A stretch of DNA of 64,000 nucleotides from Aporrectodea caliginosa (lineage: Eukaryota > Annelida > Clitellata > Crassiclitellata > Lumbricidae). Shown here piece after piece: positions 53,861 through 64,000 of this stretch. The notes under the pieces are model-generated. The model worked only from the letters and a program-made list of their open reading frames with translations. It was not told the origin of the DNA and ran no database searches. The position numbers were made by a program, and so were the translations under genes. Position 1 is the first letter of the stretch. The number at the start of each line of letters is the position of its first letter. The stretch lies in the NCBI GenBank assembly GCA_020284085.1, contig JACEVL010000421.1, positions 330,980 through 394,979 on the forward strand, read 5' to 3'.

Positions 53861-54269
53861 AATTTATTCTCGGCGTTACACAGCAAACTCTGCAGTCAAT
53901 CGACTACCATGTCAAAAACTGTCAAATATTCCTTAACCTGAGGGCTTTGCTAGTGCGTGTACGGCATGAAGTGCATCTAACTCAAATTGTCTTAGCTACT
54001 CGATGATTAACAATTTTACACGATCAAAGCAATGTCACAGATACTGAAATTGGGTCACGATATAAGCGCATCCGGCATAGTCAGCATTTTGTTTTAATAT
54101 TTTAGCGTCTTCACTTTACATACAGGTTAGGCCTATCATGAAAGTCCGAGGTAGCCTATACACCATGGTGCTGATGGTAGACAATGGTAGACACAAAGTT
54201 ATAAAACAAGTTAACCGCAGGAACGCAGGTTTAAATTGACCTTAAGCCACTGCTTAGTTGCCCTCTACA

Positions 54270-54336
54270 ATAATTATATATAATTATTATATATATAATT
54301 ATATATATATAATTATATTTATAATTATATATATAT
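54270..54336. repeat. (AT)n-rich tract
   Basis: ATAATTATATATAATTATT-like repeats; the mariner element at 54338 used a TA inside this tract. Confidence 0.85.
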
Positions 54337-54337
54337 A

Positions 54338-55117
54338 CAGGGTGGGCCAGTAGGAATGCAAGAACTTTAACGCCTTATAACTTGAACAATTTTTATCTGA
54401 TAGTCTTGTCCAATATATCAGTTTGAAGATAATTATCTATTTTATCATTCCGCAAAATATCTACGAGATACTATTACGACGTTTTGAGATAATGCTATTA
54501 ATATTCGATGTGCCATTTTCTAGCCATAAAACAGCAAGAAAATCAAAAGTCTGAAACTGAAGATGTCAATTCTAAGCAATCACTTAGTAGGCCTACTAAC
54601 AATTAATATCTTGAGTGAATTTACCATCAGTCAAACAAATACTCAACATATGTCCACCAATTGTTTTAATTACTGCATCAACACGAGACGACCACTGTTC
54701 GATGGCTGAGTCCACCAGTGCTTGGGTTATCTCAGCTCAGCAGTTGCGACTGTTAGACGTTCCCGTAGCATCAATTTGTTTATTCAATCAATGTAGAGCA
54801 TATTTTATTCCATTTTCTATAAGGGATTCTATCATCATCTGATGTGCATTGTATCCTTTTTCTGCTCTTAAAATTCGGATTTAAATTCTATCCTCTTCCG
54901 TGAGCGGCGCCAAATTGTTCAATATTTATATTCAAAATTGAGAGGTGTGCGCCGCACCGAAATTTTATAACAAAGGTGCAGTATATCAGTGCAAGATTTG
55001 ACACAGTAGTAGAGTGGGTGATTACTTTCAATTTAGTGTATTGGGCACGATGTTTGAATAACAATTGTTCAAGTTATATCCATTCAAATTACTTGCATTT
55101 ACTACTGGCCCACCCTG
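54338..55117 (-). mobile_element. Deleted Tc1/mariner-like element (780 bp)
   Basis: The terminal inverted repeats share CAGGGTGGGCCAGTAG, with TA duplications at 54336-54337 and 55118-55119. On the minus strand around 54620-54760 a transposase C-terminus remains: EQWSSRVDAVIKTIGGHM. Most of the transposase has been lost. Confidence 0.85.
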
Positions 55118-55169
55118 TATTATGTAGGGGTGTGCATGGCACACACAGAAATTTGAGAGAGGGATAGAT

Positions 55170-55312
55170 TGAAGACAGACAGAGACAGCGAGACAGACAC
55201 ATTGATATACAAACACAGACAGAGGCAGAGAGAAGGACAGACAGAGATACAGAGCGAGAGGGAGACGGTTCAGACAAACGGTCAGACAGACAGAGGCAGA
55301 CTAATGAGGAAA
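55170..55312. repeat. Degenerate (CAGA)n microsatellite
   Basis: GACAGACAGAGACAGCGAG-type repeats; the minus-strand Ser/Cys-rich readings are artefacts. Confidence 0.85.
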
Positions 55313-56470
55313 GGCAGAGACCTGTGCTATGCGTAGGCGTTGCAGGAATGCACTATCGTGCGTAGCACAGGTAGGGGAATCGTGCCTGTGGTTAAACCAT
55401 CCAGGCCTGCACCTGAAAATATGTAGAGCGAACGACGCCGACCGAAAGGCTACTTAAGTGTAGAGTTGAACTGTAAAGTAAGCTAAGCTCAGCTCGGTCG
55501 GTGTCGCTGCTGGAAGATGCGCTGCTGGTGACAAACTGACAAATAAAACTACTCATTAACATCCGAGTGTTCACATATTCTTCTGTTGGTCGACAACCGC
55601 GAATATCGGACGACCAACCGAAGTTACCTATAATAAATGGGTCAAAAGTAGGCTACCTTTACCATTAAACTCTGGCCATCAAACCTATATAAAATAAGTC
55701 TCTATTCTCTCATCTTACCACTTTAATTTATCAAAAGGTCATAATTTTATGATTGCCTTTCTTTGGTCATACAGAAAATTAATATGTTGGTGGTCTTCAA
55801 AACGGCGAAGTTTCGGTACGTCATAGATTGGTGTCTTGAGCACTAGACACCAGTGCTATGGGAGATACTAATAAAAATATTATGAATCATAAATTATGTT
55901 ACTAGCTCACTCAGGAGAAAATAATAACATCTGCGGAGATCATCGAATACTATACTATCCATTCAAGAAATGCATTCACCCTTGGCTTTGGCGAAAAATA
56001 TCAATATTTTTTAATGAATTATACTTATCTCGGGTTAAAAGTAAAACTATAGACCTTAAATTGTTTTTGTTTGAATTTGTTATCCTGGCCAACGCTCACT
56101 TGGACCTCGGAGTTATTTTGTCAGGCTGTGATTTTAAAATATGATGGAGGCAAGCATTATCTCGTTTGAAATCTTATTGAGCTATTCTGTGTATGTCGAG
56201 TACCAACGAACAAGTTGACCTATGCCTACTACTGTGCACTTAAAATCGATTAAAGCTTATGTAGTAAACTATTTTCGTCAGCGGACTGTACTTGGAGATA
56301 CATTTAGCGTTATCTTTCAGTTAAGTGTTTACAGTTTTCTATCGCGACCAAAAGACCTCATTTTCACTTTGACCTGTCGAACCGCTTGTTGAGTTTCAGA
56401 GAGTTAGTGGCGAAAACCTGAAGTAGTCCCACATGTATTGTAAGTAAGGCAGTCTGCTAATGGCAGACAT
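55313..56470. other. Intergenic, nothing firmly recognised
   Basis: 55320-55600 has an AATAAA and a terminal GTTGGTCGACAACC palindrome, which could be LTR-like, but no matching end was found. Confidence 0.4.
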
Positions 56471-56471
56471 T

Positions 56472-56996
56472 ATACTTCATTCACTCATTACAAGAATTTG
56501 TATAGCGCCGCTTCAAGAGAACTACTCAGAGGAGCTCAATATTCATTGCCAAGGTCAATTGTTCATACAAATGGTATGGCATGATGCAGGAGATCATACA
56601 TACAACGTGTATTATTCATGTATACAATTCTGTAATTGTAATTGAAACCGAACATTTATATAACGTCCCTTAGAATCATCAGCGCTCTCAACTCTCAACC
56701 CTCGTCAGTCCCTGAGTCTGCAAACAAGAAAGTCTTAAGGCGTCTTCGGAACTGAGAAGCCATGATGGCTAGTAACTCAAGACGAAGAAACTGGGGAAGA
56801 CAGTTCCAAACTGATGGTACAACACGTGCAAAGAACCTGGAATCCTGGAATGAGCCGTAGCAGAGCGCATGCGTGGGACAACCATAAGGACACGAGTCGA
56901 ATATCGCAAATAGGCCTTCGCAGGTAAGGAGGAGAACAAGGTGCAAAAGGACCTCAGGTAGGACGGAGCCACCCCAAACAAGCCAGTTAAGCACAA
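56472..56996 (-). mobile_element. LINE 3' end with RT C-terminus
   Basis: The minus strand encodes RFFARVVPSVWNCLPQFLRL then SQFRRRLKTFLFA, the C-terminal signature of CR1/Rex1-like LINEs. A 3' UTR follows, ending in the AGAGGAGCTC...TTCATTCACTCATT terminus. This links the short termini at 7188, 24180, 25955 and 50145 to a LINE family. Confidence 0.8.
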
Positions 56997-57232
56997 GAGA
57001 AAGGGTTGAAGGTTAATATTACTTCAATCACATACATATACAATAATACATAGTATATATTCCATCAACTGTTGGAATGCGTTCATCCTGCACATAATAA
57101 TTGGTCGGTCTTTGTACGGTGGTTTACGATAATTCTATATTATTGTAATACTATATTCGTTTACTCGAAAGAAATCTTATTGCAACAATGCAACGAATAG
57201 CAACGAATCAAGATTATTGCTGTTAGAGTACT

Positions 57233-58427
57233 CAGTGGCGGCTCCACAGGGGGCCAAGGGGCACTTGTTCCCCCCCATGAAGTTGTGGCCCTAAGTGGCC
57301 CCCAAATTTTATTCCAAAATATTATGAAATATGGTATCATTTAATTTTTATAATTTCAAAGGTATGTCTTACTTGCTGAGGCATGATGGATGATGAAATC
57401 CGATGTTATTTTATTCGCGGTTTTTTCACAGACACGACCTATTTATTTCCATAGAGTCTTAATTATTTTCCTGTCGTATAAGCTACTTCCTGCTATCCAT
57501 CACTGACTCCCTAGCCGCATGCATATTGAGTACAGGGTAGCTGCCCTGGTATGGCGATATCACCAGCTAAGGCCTCGCCCAATTTACCTCCGAGAGCAAT
57601 GCTGTCTGACTTCGGGTATCCAAGGACGTCGTCCCCAATGCTTTACGGAAAAGGGAGTTCTTTGGTTTTGTTTGCTCATACTGCAACTATGAAGAAATGA
57701 GCCTTTTCTGTGGTAGGCCCAGTGGTTTGGAACGCCCTTCCTTTAGACCTACGCCTACACACTGAGACTCTATCTGAATTCTTCCTCAACAAACTTAAAA
57801 CTGTACTACCCAAACAGTGTGTTCATAAAATGCCCAGGCGCTTTTCGGGCTCTGCTGCAGATAAAGCTCTGGGCATCGTTCAGAAGTGGACCTACAGACT
57901 GCATTTAGGCAACTTGTCTACATCCAGTTATTGTATCATTCCGAACTAAATCGACAATTCTCTTACCATTCGCTTACTGTTATGATTGGTATACAATCTC
58001 CAAATACACCAAAACACAAGTCTTTTCTTATATTAAGACATAATATTATCTACAAAGCACTATGTCTCATATTCGTTAAGAGAGCAGTTTATCAATTCCG
58101 TCAGTTGAATTTGTTCGTGCAGAGTCGATTATCATGGGTGCCTTTGTGGAGCAGTTTGACTCTAGGCATGACAGTCTTAATACAACTTGCACTTAATTAA
58201 AAGTACATGTATTGTTTGTAGTTAATAAGTTTTACTTTTAACAAAGTGAGTCTATTTCATTTGTGTCTTAACTTTAAGCTGTTGATTAAACAATTCATGT
58301 AACTCCAATATAGGTCTCTTGTCAGTTGTCACCATTCTCACTTTTGACGAAAATAGACTAGCCCCTCCATCTGTTTCCCCGGCCCCTCCGTGCCTCCTCC
58401 CGTTGCAAAAGTCTAGAGCCGCCACTG
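57233..58427. mobile_element. Non-autonomous hAT transposon (1,195 bp)
   Basis: Termini CAGTGGCGGCTC and inverse GAGCCGCCACTG, with a perfect 8-bp TSD AGAGTACT at 57225-57232 and 58428-58435. The interior holds a LINE fragment and no hAT transposase. Confidence 0.95.
57500..57850 (+). mobile_element. LINE C-terminal fragment inside the hAT element
   Basis: The + strand reads RVAALVWRYHQLRPRPIYLR, then VVGPVVWNALPLDLRL and FFLNKLKTVL, with frameshifts. It matches the GPxxWNxLP C-terminal motif of CR1/Rex1-like LINEs. Either it was inserted into, or was captured by, the hAT element. Confidence 0.7.
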
Positions 58428-58435
58428 AGAGTACT

Positions 58436-59152
58436 TGAAACTGAACTGTTCGACACTATAAGCCTGGTTCTAATGTGGATATGCGATATTGACTAATATG
58501 ATATTGAAATCTTTAATCTGCGATATAAAGTTGAACAATTAAAAGGCTGGTACTGAATGGAGCGATATATTATATGGTGCTTAATCTTACTTCAATTGGA
58601 CAATCGATCGATAGGCCTAACTATGAAGTGACATTGCCATTGACGTAGGCCTATTATATTAGCAGAGTAGTCTATTACGGCCCAATTTGTAAGGCAGCTT
58701 TTCATGTTACGACTTTAGCGTAGAAAAAGTTTTAGCCATTGGTTTTGCTTGTATAAAGACTCGCGCACATCAACGCTTCATCAAGCAGAGAATAGGTAAA
58801 TTTGATCATGCTAATTAATTACAATAAAAACATTAAATATCATCATTATTATTTTTTTGCGCTGAGGTACTTCATTCCCCCAGGGTCTTAGAAATTATAA
58901 AAGTGTTTATTAATTACCTGTGTAGAACGGATGACATGAGATCTGATGGGTTAACTCTGATCCTTTGGCGTATGGGTCGCAGCCTCTTTTAGGGTGTCAC
59001 ACTGTCACAGTATATAGCAGAGACTGTGGCTCCCTCATACTTGCAAACAACAATCATATCGGTTGCGGAACTTATGGCATCCAGAAAAAATGCTAAGCAC
59101 AGTAAACTCTTCTCAACATACCACTTTCAACTGCTTGCATTTGAGGCCCTTG
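58436..59152. other. Intergenic, nothing recognised
   Basis: Two TAGGCCTA motifs (58612, 58646); no gene or element boundary found. Confidence 0.45.
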
Positions 59153-59160
59153 GTCTAATT

Positions 59161-60487
59161 CAGGGGTGCGCAACCTGCGGCCGTACGGCCGCATGCGGCC
59201 GTGAGAGGGAGATTTGGCGGCCGTGGACGTATAATCTACTTGTAATGTATTGGCGACCGTGTGTAAGTCTATAATCTATATTAATCCATAGATATTTTTA
59301 TTCCATTGTTTTAAAACTGAGGTGGTGTGAATCAGTTAGTCATCTTTGCCTCTGTTTTAGTGCATGTAAAATATTTATCAACAAGTATTATACTGACACA
59401 TGCTCACACCACACACAGACACTCGCTTACTGATAACCTTTGAGAATGCATCATCTGAATATGCATCCCTGCAGAGGTAGCTCAAAGAGACAAGCAGATT
59501 AATATGTCCATATCAAGCATTGGACAGACATTATATGAGCATTGTGCAGGGAGAGAGTGGTCAGTGAAAGTTATAGTGTACAAATGCAACTGGACGGAGT
59601 TCCTACTGCGTCCTTTACCATCGTCTTTGATGCCCTGCTTTTGCAAGAATTCACTGAATGATTAAATGACTTTAAAGATTTGTCAGCACTTGCGACTTGT
59701 TAGTACGCCTCATCTGGTGGAGACAGAGAATGCTCCCCTGGACCGCCAAATGGAGTTGGTGGAGTTGAAGAATGACCAACAACTTCTAAAGTAGTTCGAG
59801 GATAAAACTGATTTACTAGAGGTGTGAAAGTTGGCGGTGGAATACCATAAACTTCGAGAACTGTCATGGCAAGAAATACTCTGGTCCTCTTCGGAGACAT
59901 GGGCGTATTTAGGGGTGGTTTTACGGGTTCAAACCCCCGCCACCGAAATAAATGCGTGACTGTTATTAAAAACTAAAACTGTAGAAAAATACGACAATTT
60001 ACAATGAAAGCCCCCAAAAACTTTAAAACCCCCTCCGAAATTTTTTCATGGCTAAGCCACTGTAAAGTCGGAGGCACCTACGTCCATGAGGCAGTCTTGT
60101 CTCGGATGAATTGTTACAACTTGAGGTCAACTTGAGGTCTGTGCAGCCTTCTCATGCCTGTCGGTCAATATCCAAGAAGGCAGTCTTTAATTTGGAATAT
60201 TGTTAGCTACAAGTTTGAGTAGGATTGAGGATATACCGGTAGATAAAATTGATCGTGCCTTTGTATTATTCTTTTATTAATTTTTGTGATGGAAAAGACT
60301 TGGTATAGGCCTACTGAAGCTCGTGGAGAAGGAATAGACGTCAGTAAACATATTTGTAACAGTTAACACAGTAAACGTCCCCATACATGTATTTTTTACA
60401 TAACCTAATAGCAGATATCTTGGCGGCCGTGGTGAGAATATGAGCCTTAAATGCGGCCGGCATTAACGTAAAGGTTGCGCAACCCTG
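59161..60487 (+). mobile_element. hAT transposon with transposase remnant (1,327 bp)
   Basis: Termini CAGGGGTGCGCAACCT and inverted CAGGGTTGCGCAACCT (one mismatch), with TSD GTCTAATT at 59153-59160 and 60488-60495. GCGGCCG motifs lie near both ends. On the + strand around 59720-59890, ENAPLDRQMELVELKNDQQL and EDKTDLLE resemble the C-terminal part of hAT transposases. A smaller element interrupts it at about 59898. Confidence 0.93.
59898..60062 (-). mobile_element. Small MITE nested in the hAT element
   Basis: On the minus strand it starts CAGTGGCTTAGCCATG, contains GGGTTTGAACCCG and ends TACGCCCATG. The layout resembles widespread CAGTGGCGTAGC-type MITEs. I could not define an exact TSD. Confidence 0.6.
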
Positions 60488-60668
60488 GTCTAATTAATAA
60501 GAAAGGGCAATACATAATTCAAGACTTGAGGCGCTGCCTAACTCGCAATTTCTGGAGATCCCCTTTAACTCCTCCAACTTATAGCAATTACCATTCAGCG
60601 CTTCAATGCCGGTGCCTACCGTGGCACTTTTGCTAAGCCGGAACTTGACAAGTTATAGTCATTCCAGA

Positions 60669-60851
60669 CAGGGCTTTCTTAGTGTGTAGTTCTACACAAA
60701 ATGGGCAGTTGTAAATGAATTTGGGCAGCTCTAGAATCATTGTTGTGCAGTTGAAAATAGTTTTAAAGTTTCATTGTCATCCAATTTGGAATAATTTACC
60801 GAGGCCTTTTAAGGGGTTTGCAGTTCTAAAAAGTCGTCTTTAAAAGCCCTG
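60669..60851. mobile_element. hAT-type MITE (183 bp)
   Basis: Ends CAGGGCTTT and AAAGCCCTG-type inverse, with a perfect 8-bp TSD ATTCCAGA at 60661-60668 and 60852-60859. No coding sequence. Confidence 0.85.
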
Positions 60852-60859
60852 ATTCCAGA

Positions 60860-61840
60860 CGTGATTTTATTGTCTCTGCACATTCTAGGTCCCCTGTTGC
60901 TCAAATATCCGCTTTTGCCTCACATCATAGCATCCGAAGAGTAATCATTTTGTTTCTCATCAGTTTTATTGAGCGCCGTCATTGTCAAATTTGTCTGCCC
61001 ATTTCTTCCATCACAGTGCCGATGGCGCTGGGTCTGCCTCAGGCAGAGACGGTGCAAATTGGGGTATTATCATAAATTTATTTCTAATGTTTCTTTACAA
61101 AATAATTTGGGCCAATAAATATATTGATTGACGAGTTTGTCTAGGAAGTCTCTATAAATCTTGTAATCGTATACTCTAAATTTATTAAACGCTACTCTTA
61201 TCTTAAGCTAAACACAGAGGACTACTTTACAAGCCGACCGGCTGACCACATATACAGTGGATTCTATCGCACTCAGTAGGCTTTCTCGTGTTATGCAACA
61301 CTGCTGTGCTCTTTTGCGTACCACAAGGGTTCAGTATTAGTATTGCTTCAAATAATAAGAACATTTGGCGCTCCATCGTTTTTTAAGCTGATAACCTAGC
61401 TGTAAATTATAAGCTGCATGTGGTGGAGGTTCACGATCAAGACAGATGGATGACCAGAGGGATCCTAATTAAGAAACTTGACTGTTTCGACAACATGCAT
61501 CAAATTCAAGCATTGACATCTGACATCTTAATCACGTATATAATTATTATTCATTCAGCATTCGTTCGCTCATGTGGTTGATCATGAGGATCCCGCGGAT
61601 TCCATACATTGACCGAGCTAGCAGCATGGCGATTAGAAGAAGGAAAGAAACATTGCCACCAGTCTCTGTCATTGTTCGGAAACCCAAAAAGAACTTATAG
61701 ACACGTAGCACAAGCTTCGGGAGACGAAGACCAGACACTTATGAGGCCCATTTTAAACCTCAAAATGGAGCTGCAACTAGTCCACCTGTCAATTACTCAA
61801 CGATGCGTCTTTTGAGATACCTGAGAATGCCTATTGCATT
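60860..61840. other. Intergenic, nothing recognised
   Basis: Several short frames, none with family features. Confidence 0.45.
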
Positions 61841-62215
61841 TTAAACTGTGCATTTGAGCAGAAGGGCTGTTGACTTCCTGAATAGGCGCAGGAAGTAAAG
61901 GCTGTTCAAGGCACGTGGACCAGCAAGCCAAAAAGCACGATCGCTCGCTTTAGTTTTAGTTAGTGGCACGAAAATATAAGCGGACTTTGATGATCGAAGC
62001 CGCAACCTGTTGGGATCGTCAGATAGTGGCCTGATGTTGTCTGCCAGGTAGTGTGGTGCGCAGATGCAGAATTTGAATTTGATGCACTCGCCTATTCTGA
62101 GCAACTGAAGTTCGTCTTGAATCGCGGTTGTGATGTGGTTGAACTTCTTTAATCGCAAGAGCAGACGAGCAGCGTTGATGGCCGCCTTAAGCCGAATGAT
62201 ACTGCGCTGTGGCAA
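61841..62215 (-). mobile_element. LINE RT C-terminal fragment
   Basis: An uninterrupted minus-strand frame of 124 codons reads AAINAARLLLRLKKFNHITT, IGECIKFKFCICAPHYLADN, then DRAFWLAGPRALNSLYFLRL and FRKSTALLL. This is the standard C-terminal layout of CR1/Rex1-like LINEs. Upstream sequence (to about 62245) continues the homology before it is lost. Confidence 0.8.
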
Positions 62216-63047
62216 GACAGAAAATGTCCGCTCCTAATTGTCCGGCTCCGAATTGCCCTAGAACCCAGAAAAGGCCACATTTAAGTAATAACACTACTTG
62301 GATGTCGGACGAACTTGTGTCATTAAAACGCAGTGGAGAGATGAAACATAAAAATTATTATAATTAAGAAAATTACCCTGGCTAGAAACAGACATTTTGC
62401 TAGTTAACTCGGGTTCTGCAGCGATTCTGTGATCAGTAATCCCTATCCCATTCACTAGTTGATGCTCTATTCCTTATTCCAGCTAACGCTAACTAGCTTC
62501 ACGCTGAAATTGTGTTGGATATTGGTCGTTCAATGTTACTAGCGTAAGATGTATCAGGACAGTTTTTTTAGCTGCTAGCTGTTTACCCGTCCTAAGACAG
62601 CAAATTTGTTTTTGCTCACTGTCTTCTGCAACACTGTGCTCTTTTCTGGTAAATGTACACTCTTCTGCTCACTGTGCTCTTTTCTGCTCACTGTGCTGTC
62701 TTGACCGGTTTGGTAGGTAAAGTGGACTCTAGGCTTCCGGAATGTAAACGCGTAGATCGTCTTCCGATTTTGGTCTCTGGGCACGATGTAATAAAGCTGT
62801 TGTCCGTATCAAAACTTTCCAATGTCACATGCAGTGTATGATAGCATGGATGAATCGGGTTTGCTTAATCGTATCAAAGGTATATGCTTTGTTACTACAG
62901 CCTCAGATGCTGGAAGAAATGGTGACTTGTGCGTATTGTTGGAAAGAGAAATAGGTCGAGACCTCTTTACATTTAGCATGCAACCACCACATTTCTGAAA
63001 ATCATCAATCATTTTTTTTGATCCTGTTCATCGTGACGAAAACACGT
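62216..63047. other. Intergenic with a small tandem repeat
   Basis: TCTGCTCACTGTGCTCTTT-like units are repeated about four times at 62610-62700. No gene is recognised. Confidence 0.5.
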
Positions 63048-64000
63048 GTTCAATCAATCAATCAATCAATCAATCCTTTTATTGTTTCCATATAATAGTT
63101 TACAAGTAGTGATCCAGAATAATCATAATCAACAATCCTAAGTTTGGAAATTAAAAACAGACAGATCACATGATTATCTAATTAACGTTTGAGGGAAATT
63201 ATCGGGTTCCCAGAAGGGACTGAAGTCCCGCTAAGTTAGGGATACCCGTGTACCATATTAGCAGAGGGATGACAGTTGAGTAAGCTTATAGTCTACACAA
63301 ATAGCATTGTCAAAAAATTAGAATAACTGGCTCAACTAACAACACTTAACTAGGTCACTTAACTAATTGCGGTATAACAATGAATAACTATATTTAGATA
63401 ATGCATTGACTAATGTCAAGGAGGTAGGCTCTGACTTTTTTTAAATAGGGCAAGATTCGGAAGAGTGCGCAGTGACTTCGGTAGGTTATTCCAGGCAGGA
63501 GGACCAGCACATCTTAAGGTAAAATAACGAGTGTTAGTGCGGGCATAGGTTCCATCAAAGTTATCGAGAGATCTTGTATAATGAGAATGTGTGTCAGAGA
63601 TCTTAGAGAAGTAGCGACTGAAGATTGGGGGAAGAGATTTGTTTGCGAAGCGATACATAAATTCACAGATTTGCAATTTATTTATCTGAGAGATATTAAA
63701 TATTCGTAGTATACTAAATCTACTTGCTGTGCTAGTTAACAATGATCTCCCAGCAATAATACGTACAACTCGTCTCTGTAATATAGATAGCTTATTCAAA
63801 CGAGAGGAATAATTGGAGGCCCAGGCGATATTACAATATGTCAGTAAGGGTAAACAAGAGAATAATATAGTGTATGCAGAACTCTAGGAGGTAACAGGTA
63901 AGATACACGAGCCAGAATCCCTATGTTCTTAGCAACCTTAGAGGAAATGTTACTTATGTGATCATTCCAGGTTAAGTGTTGGACTGTTGGTCAATGGAGA
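63048..64000 (-). mobile_element. CR1/L2-like LINE 3' part, running off the window
   Basis: Minus strand: HLTWNDHISNISSKVAKNIG near 63950, LHTLYYSLVYPY near 63850, a frameshift, then LSILQRRVVRIIAGRSLLTS (63790), LQICEFMYRFANKSLPPIF (63660) and RCAGPPAWNNLPKSLRTLPN (63490). A 3' UTR leads to an (AATC)n tail at 63050-63076. The 5' part lies beyond the window. It belongs to the same broad group as the LINE at 43947-45430. Confidence 0.9.

Noticed and set aside
55313..55610. A possible LTR with AATAAA and a terminal palindrome
   Set aside because: No matching TG...CA ends, second copy or primer-binding site could be shown.

Overview
This is eukaryotic (metazoan) nuclear DNA. It is AT-rich, full of nested transposable elements and microsatellites, and carries single-exon coding blocks of about 950 codons preceded by good splice acceptors. 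The protein family, the mix of hAT, Tc1/mariner, MULE, CR1/L2-like LINE and tRNA-SINE relics, and the many copies of the 8-mer TAGGCCTA suggest a marine invertebrate, probably a non-vertebrate deuterostome such as an echinoderm or hemichordate. I cannot name a species.

The backbone is a head-to-tail array of five paralogous Mab-21 / cGAS-like-receptor (cGLR)-type genes, all on the + strand: A (1-2253, start outside the window), B (10061-12980, broken), C (18939-21782), D (29803-32667, most divergent) and E (46133-48994). The intact full-length members are 947-954 residues. Each has an N-terminal Mab-21 nucleotidyltransferase core keeping a Gly-Ser motif, an Asp-x-Asp pair and a plausible third Asp, then a Mab-21 helical domain without the cGAS-type zinc thumb, then a C-terminal helical region of about 550 residues with TPR-like hairpins. 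Upstream of B, C, D and E is a conserved block of about 240-320 bp ending in a 5' splice-site consensus (GT in C and E, GC in B and D). I read this as a shared non-coding first exon joined over a 2.5-6.3 kb intron to the coding exon. Further homologous blocks lie upstream of that exon and downstream of the coding exon, so the duplicated unit is much larger than the coding sequence.

The DNA between genes is almost entirely mobile-element debris. Several insertions have exact target-site duplications (TSDs). A 1.58-kb hAT element sits inside a CR1/L2-like LINE just upstream of gene B. A 430-bp hAT MITE lies in the conserved block upstream of gene E. An 860-bp MULE-like element with a FLYWCH fragment lies in the intron of gene D. 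A nearly intact Tc1/mariner element (DD37D, one frameshift) lies downstream of E, and three more hAT elements lie between 57 and 61 kb. There are also an LTR, a tRNA-derived SINE, long palindromes, and relics of two transposon-like multicopy gene families.

No rRNA or functional tRNA genes and no CRISPR arrays were seen. The right third (49-64 kb) holds no host gene that I can support. A block at 53.3-53.9 kb resembles the one at 34.4-35.0 kb downstream of gene D, so the array may continue past the window.
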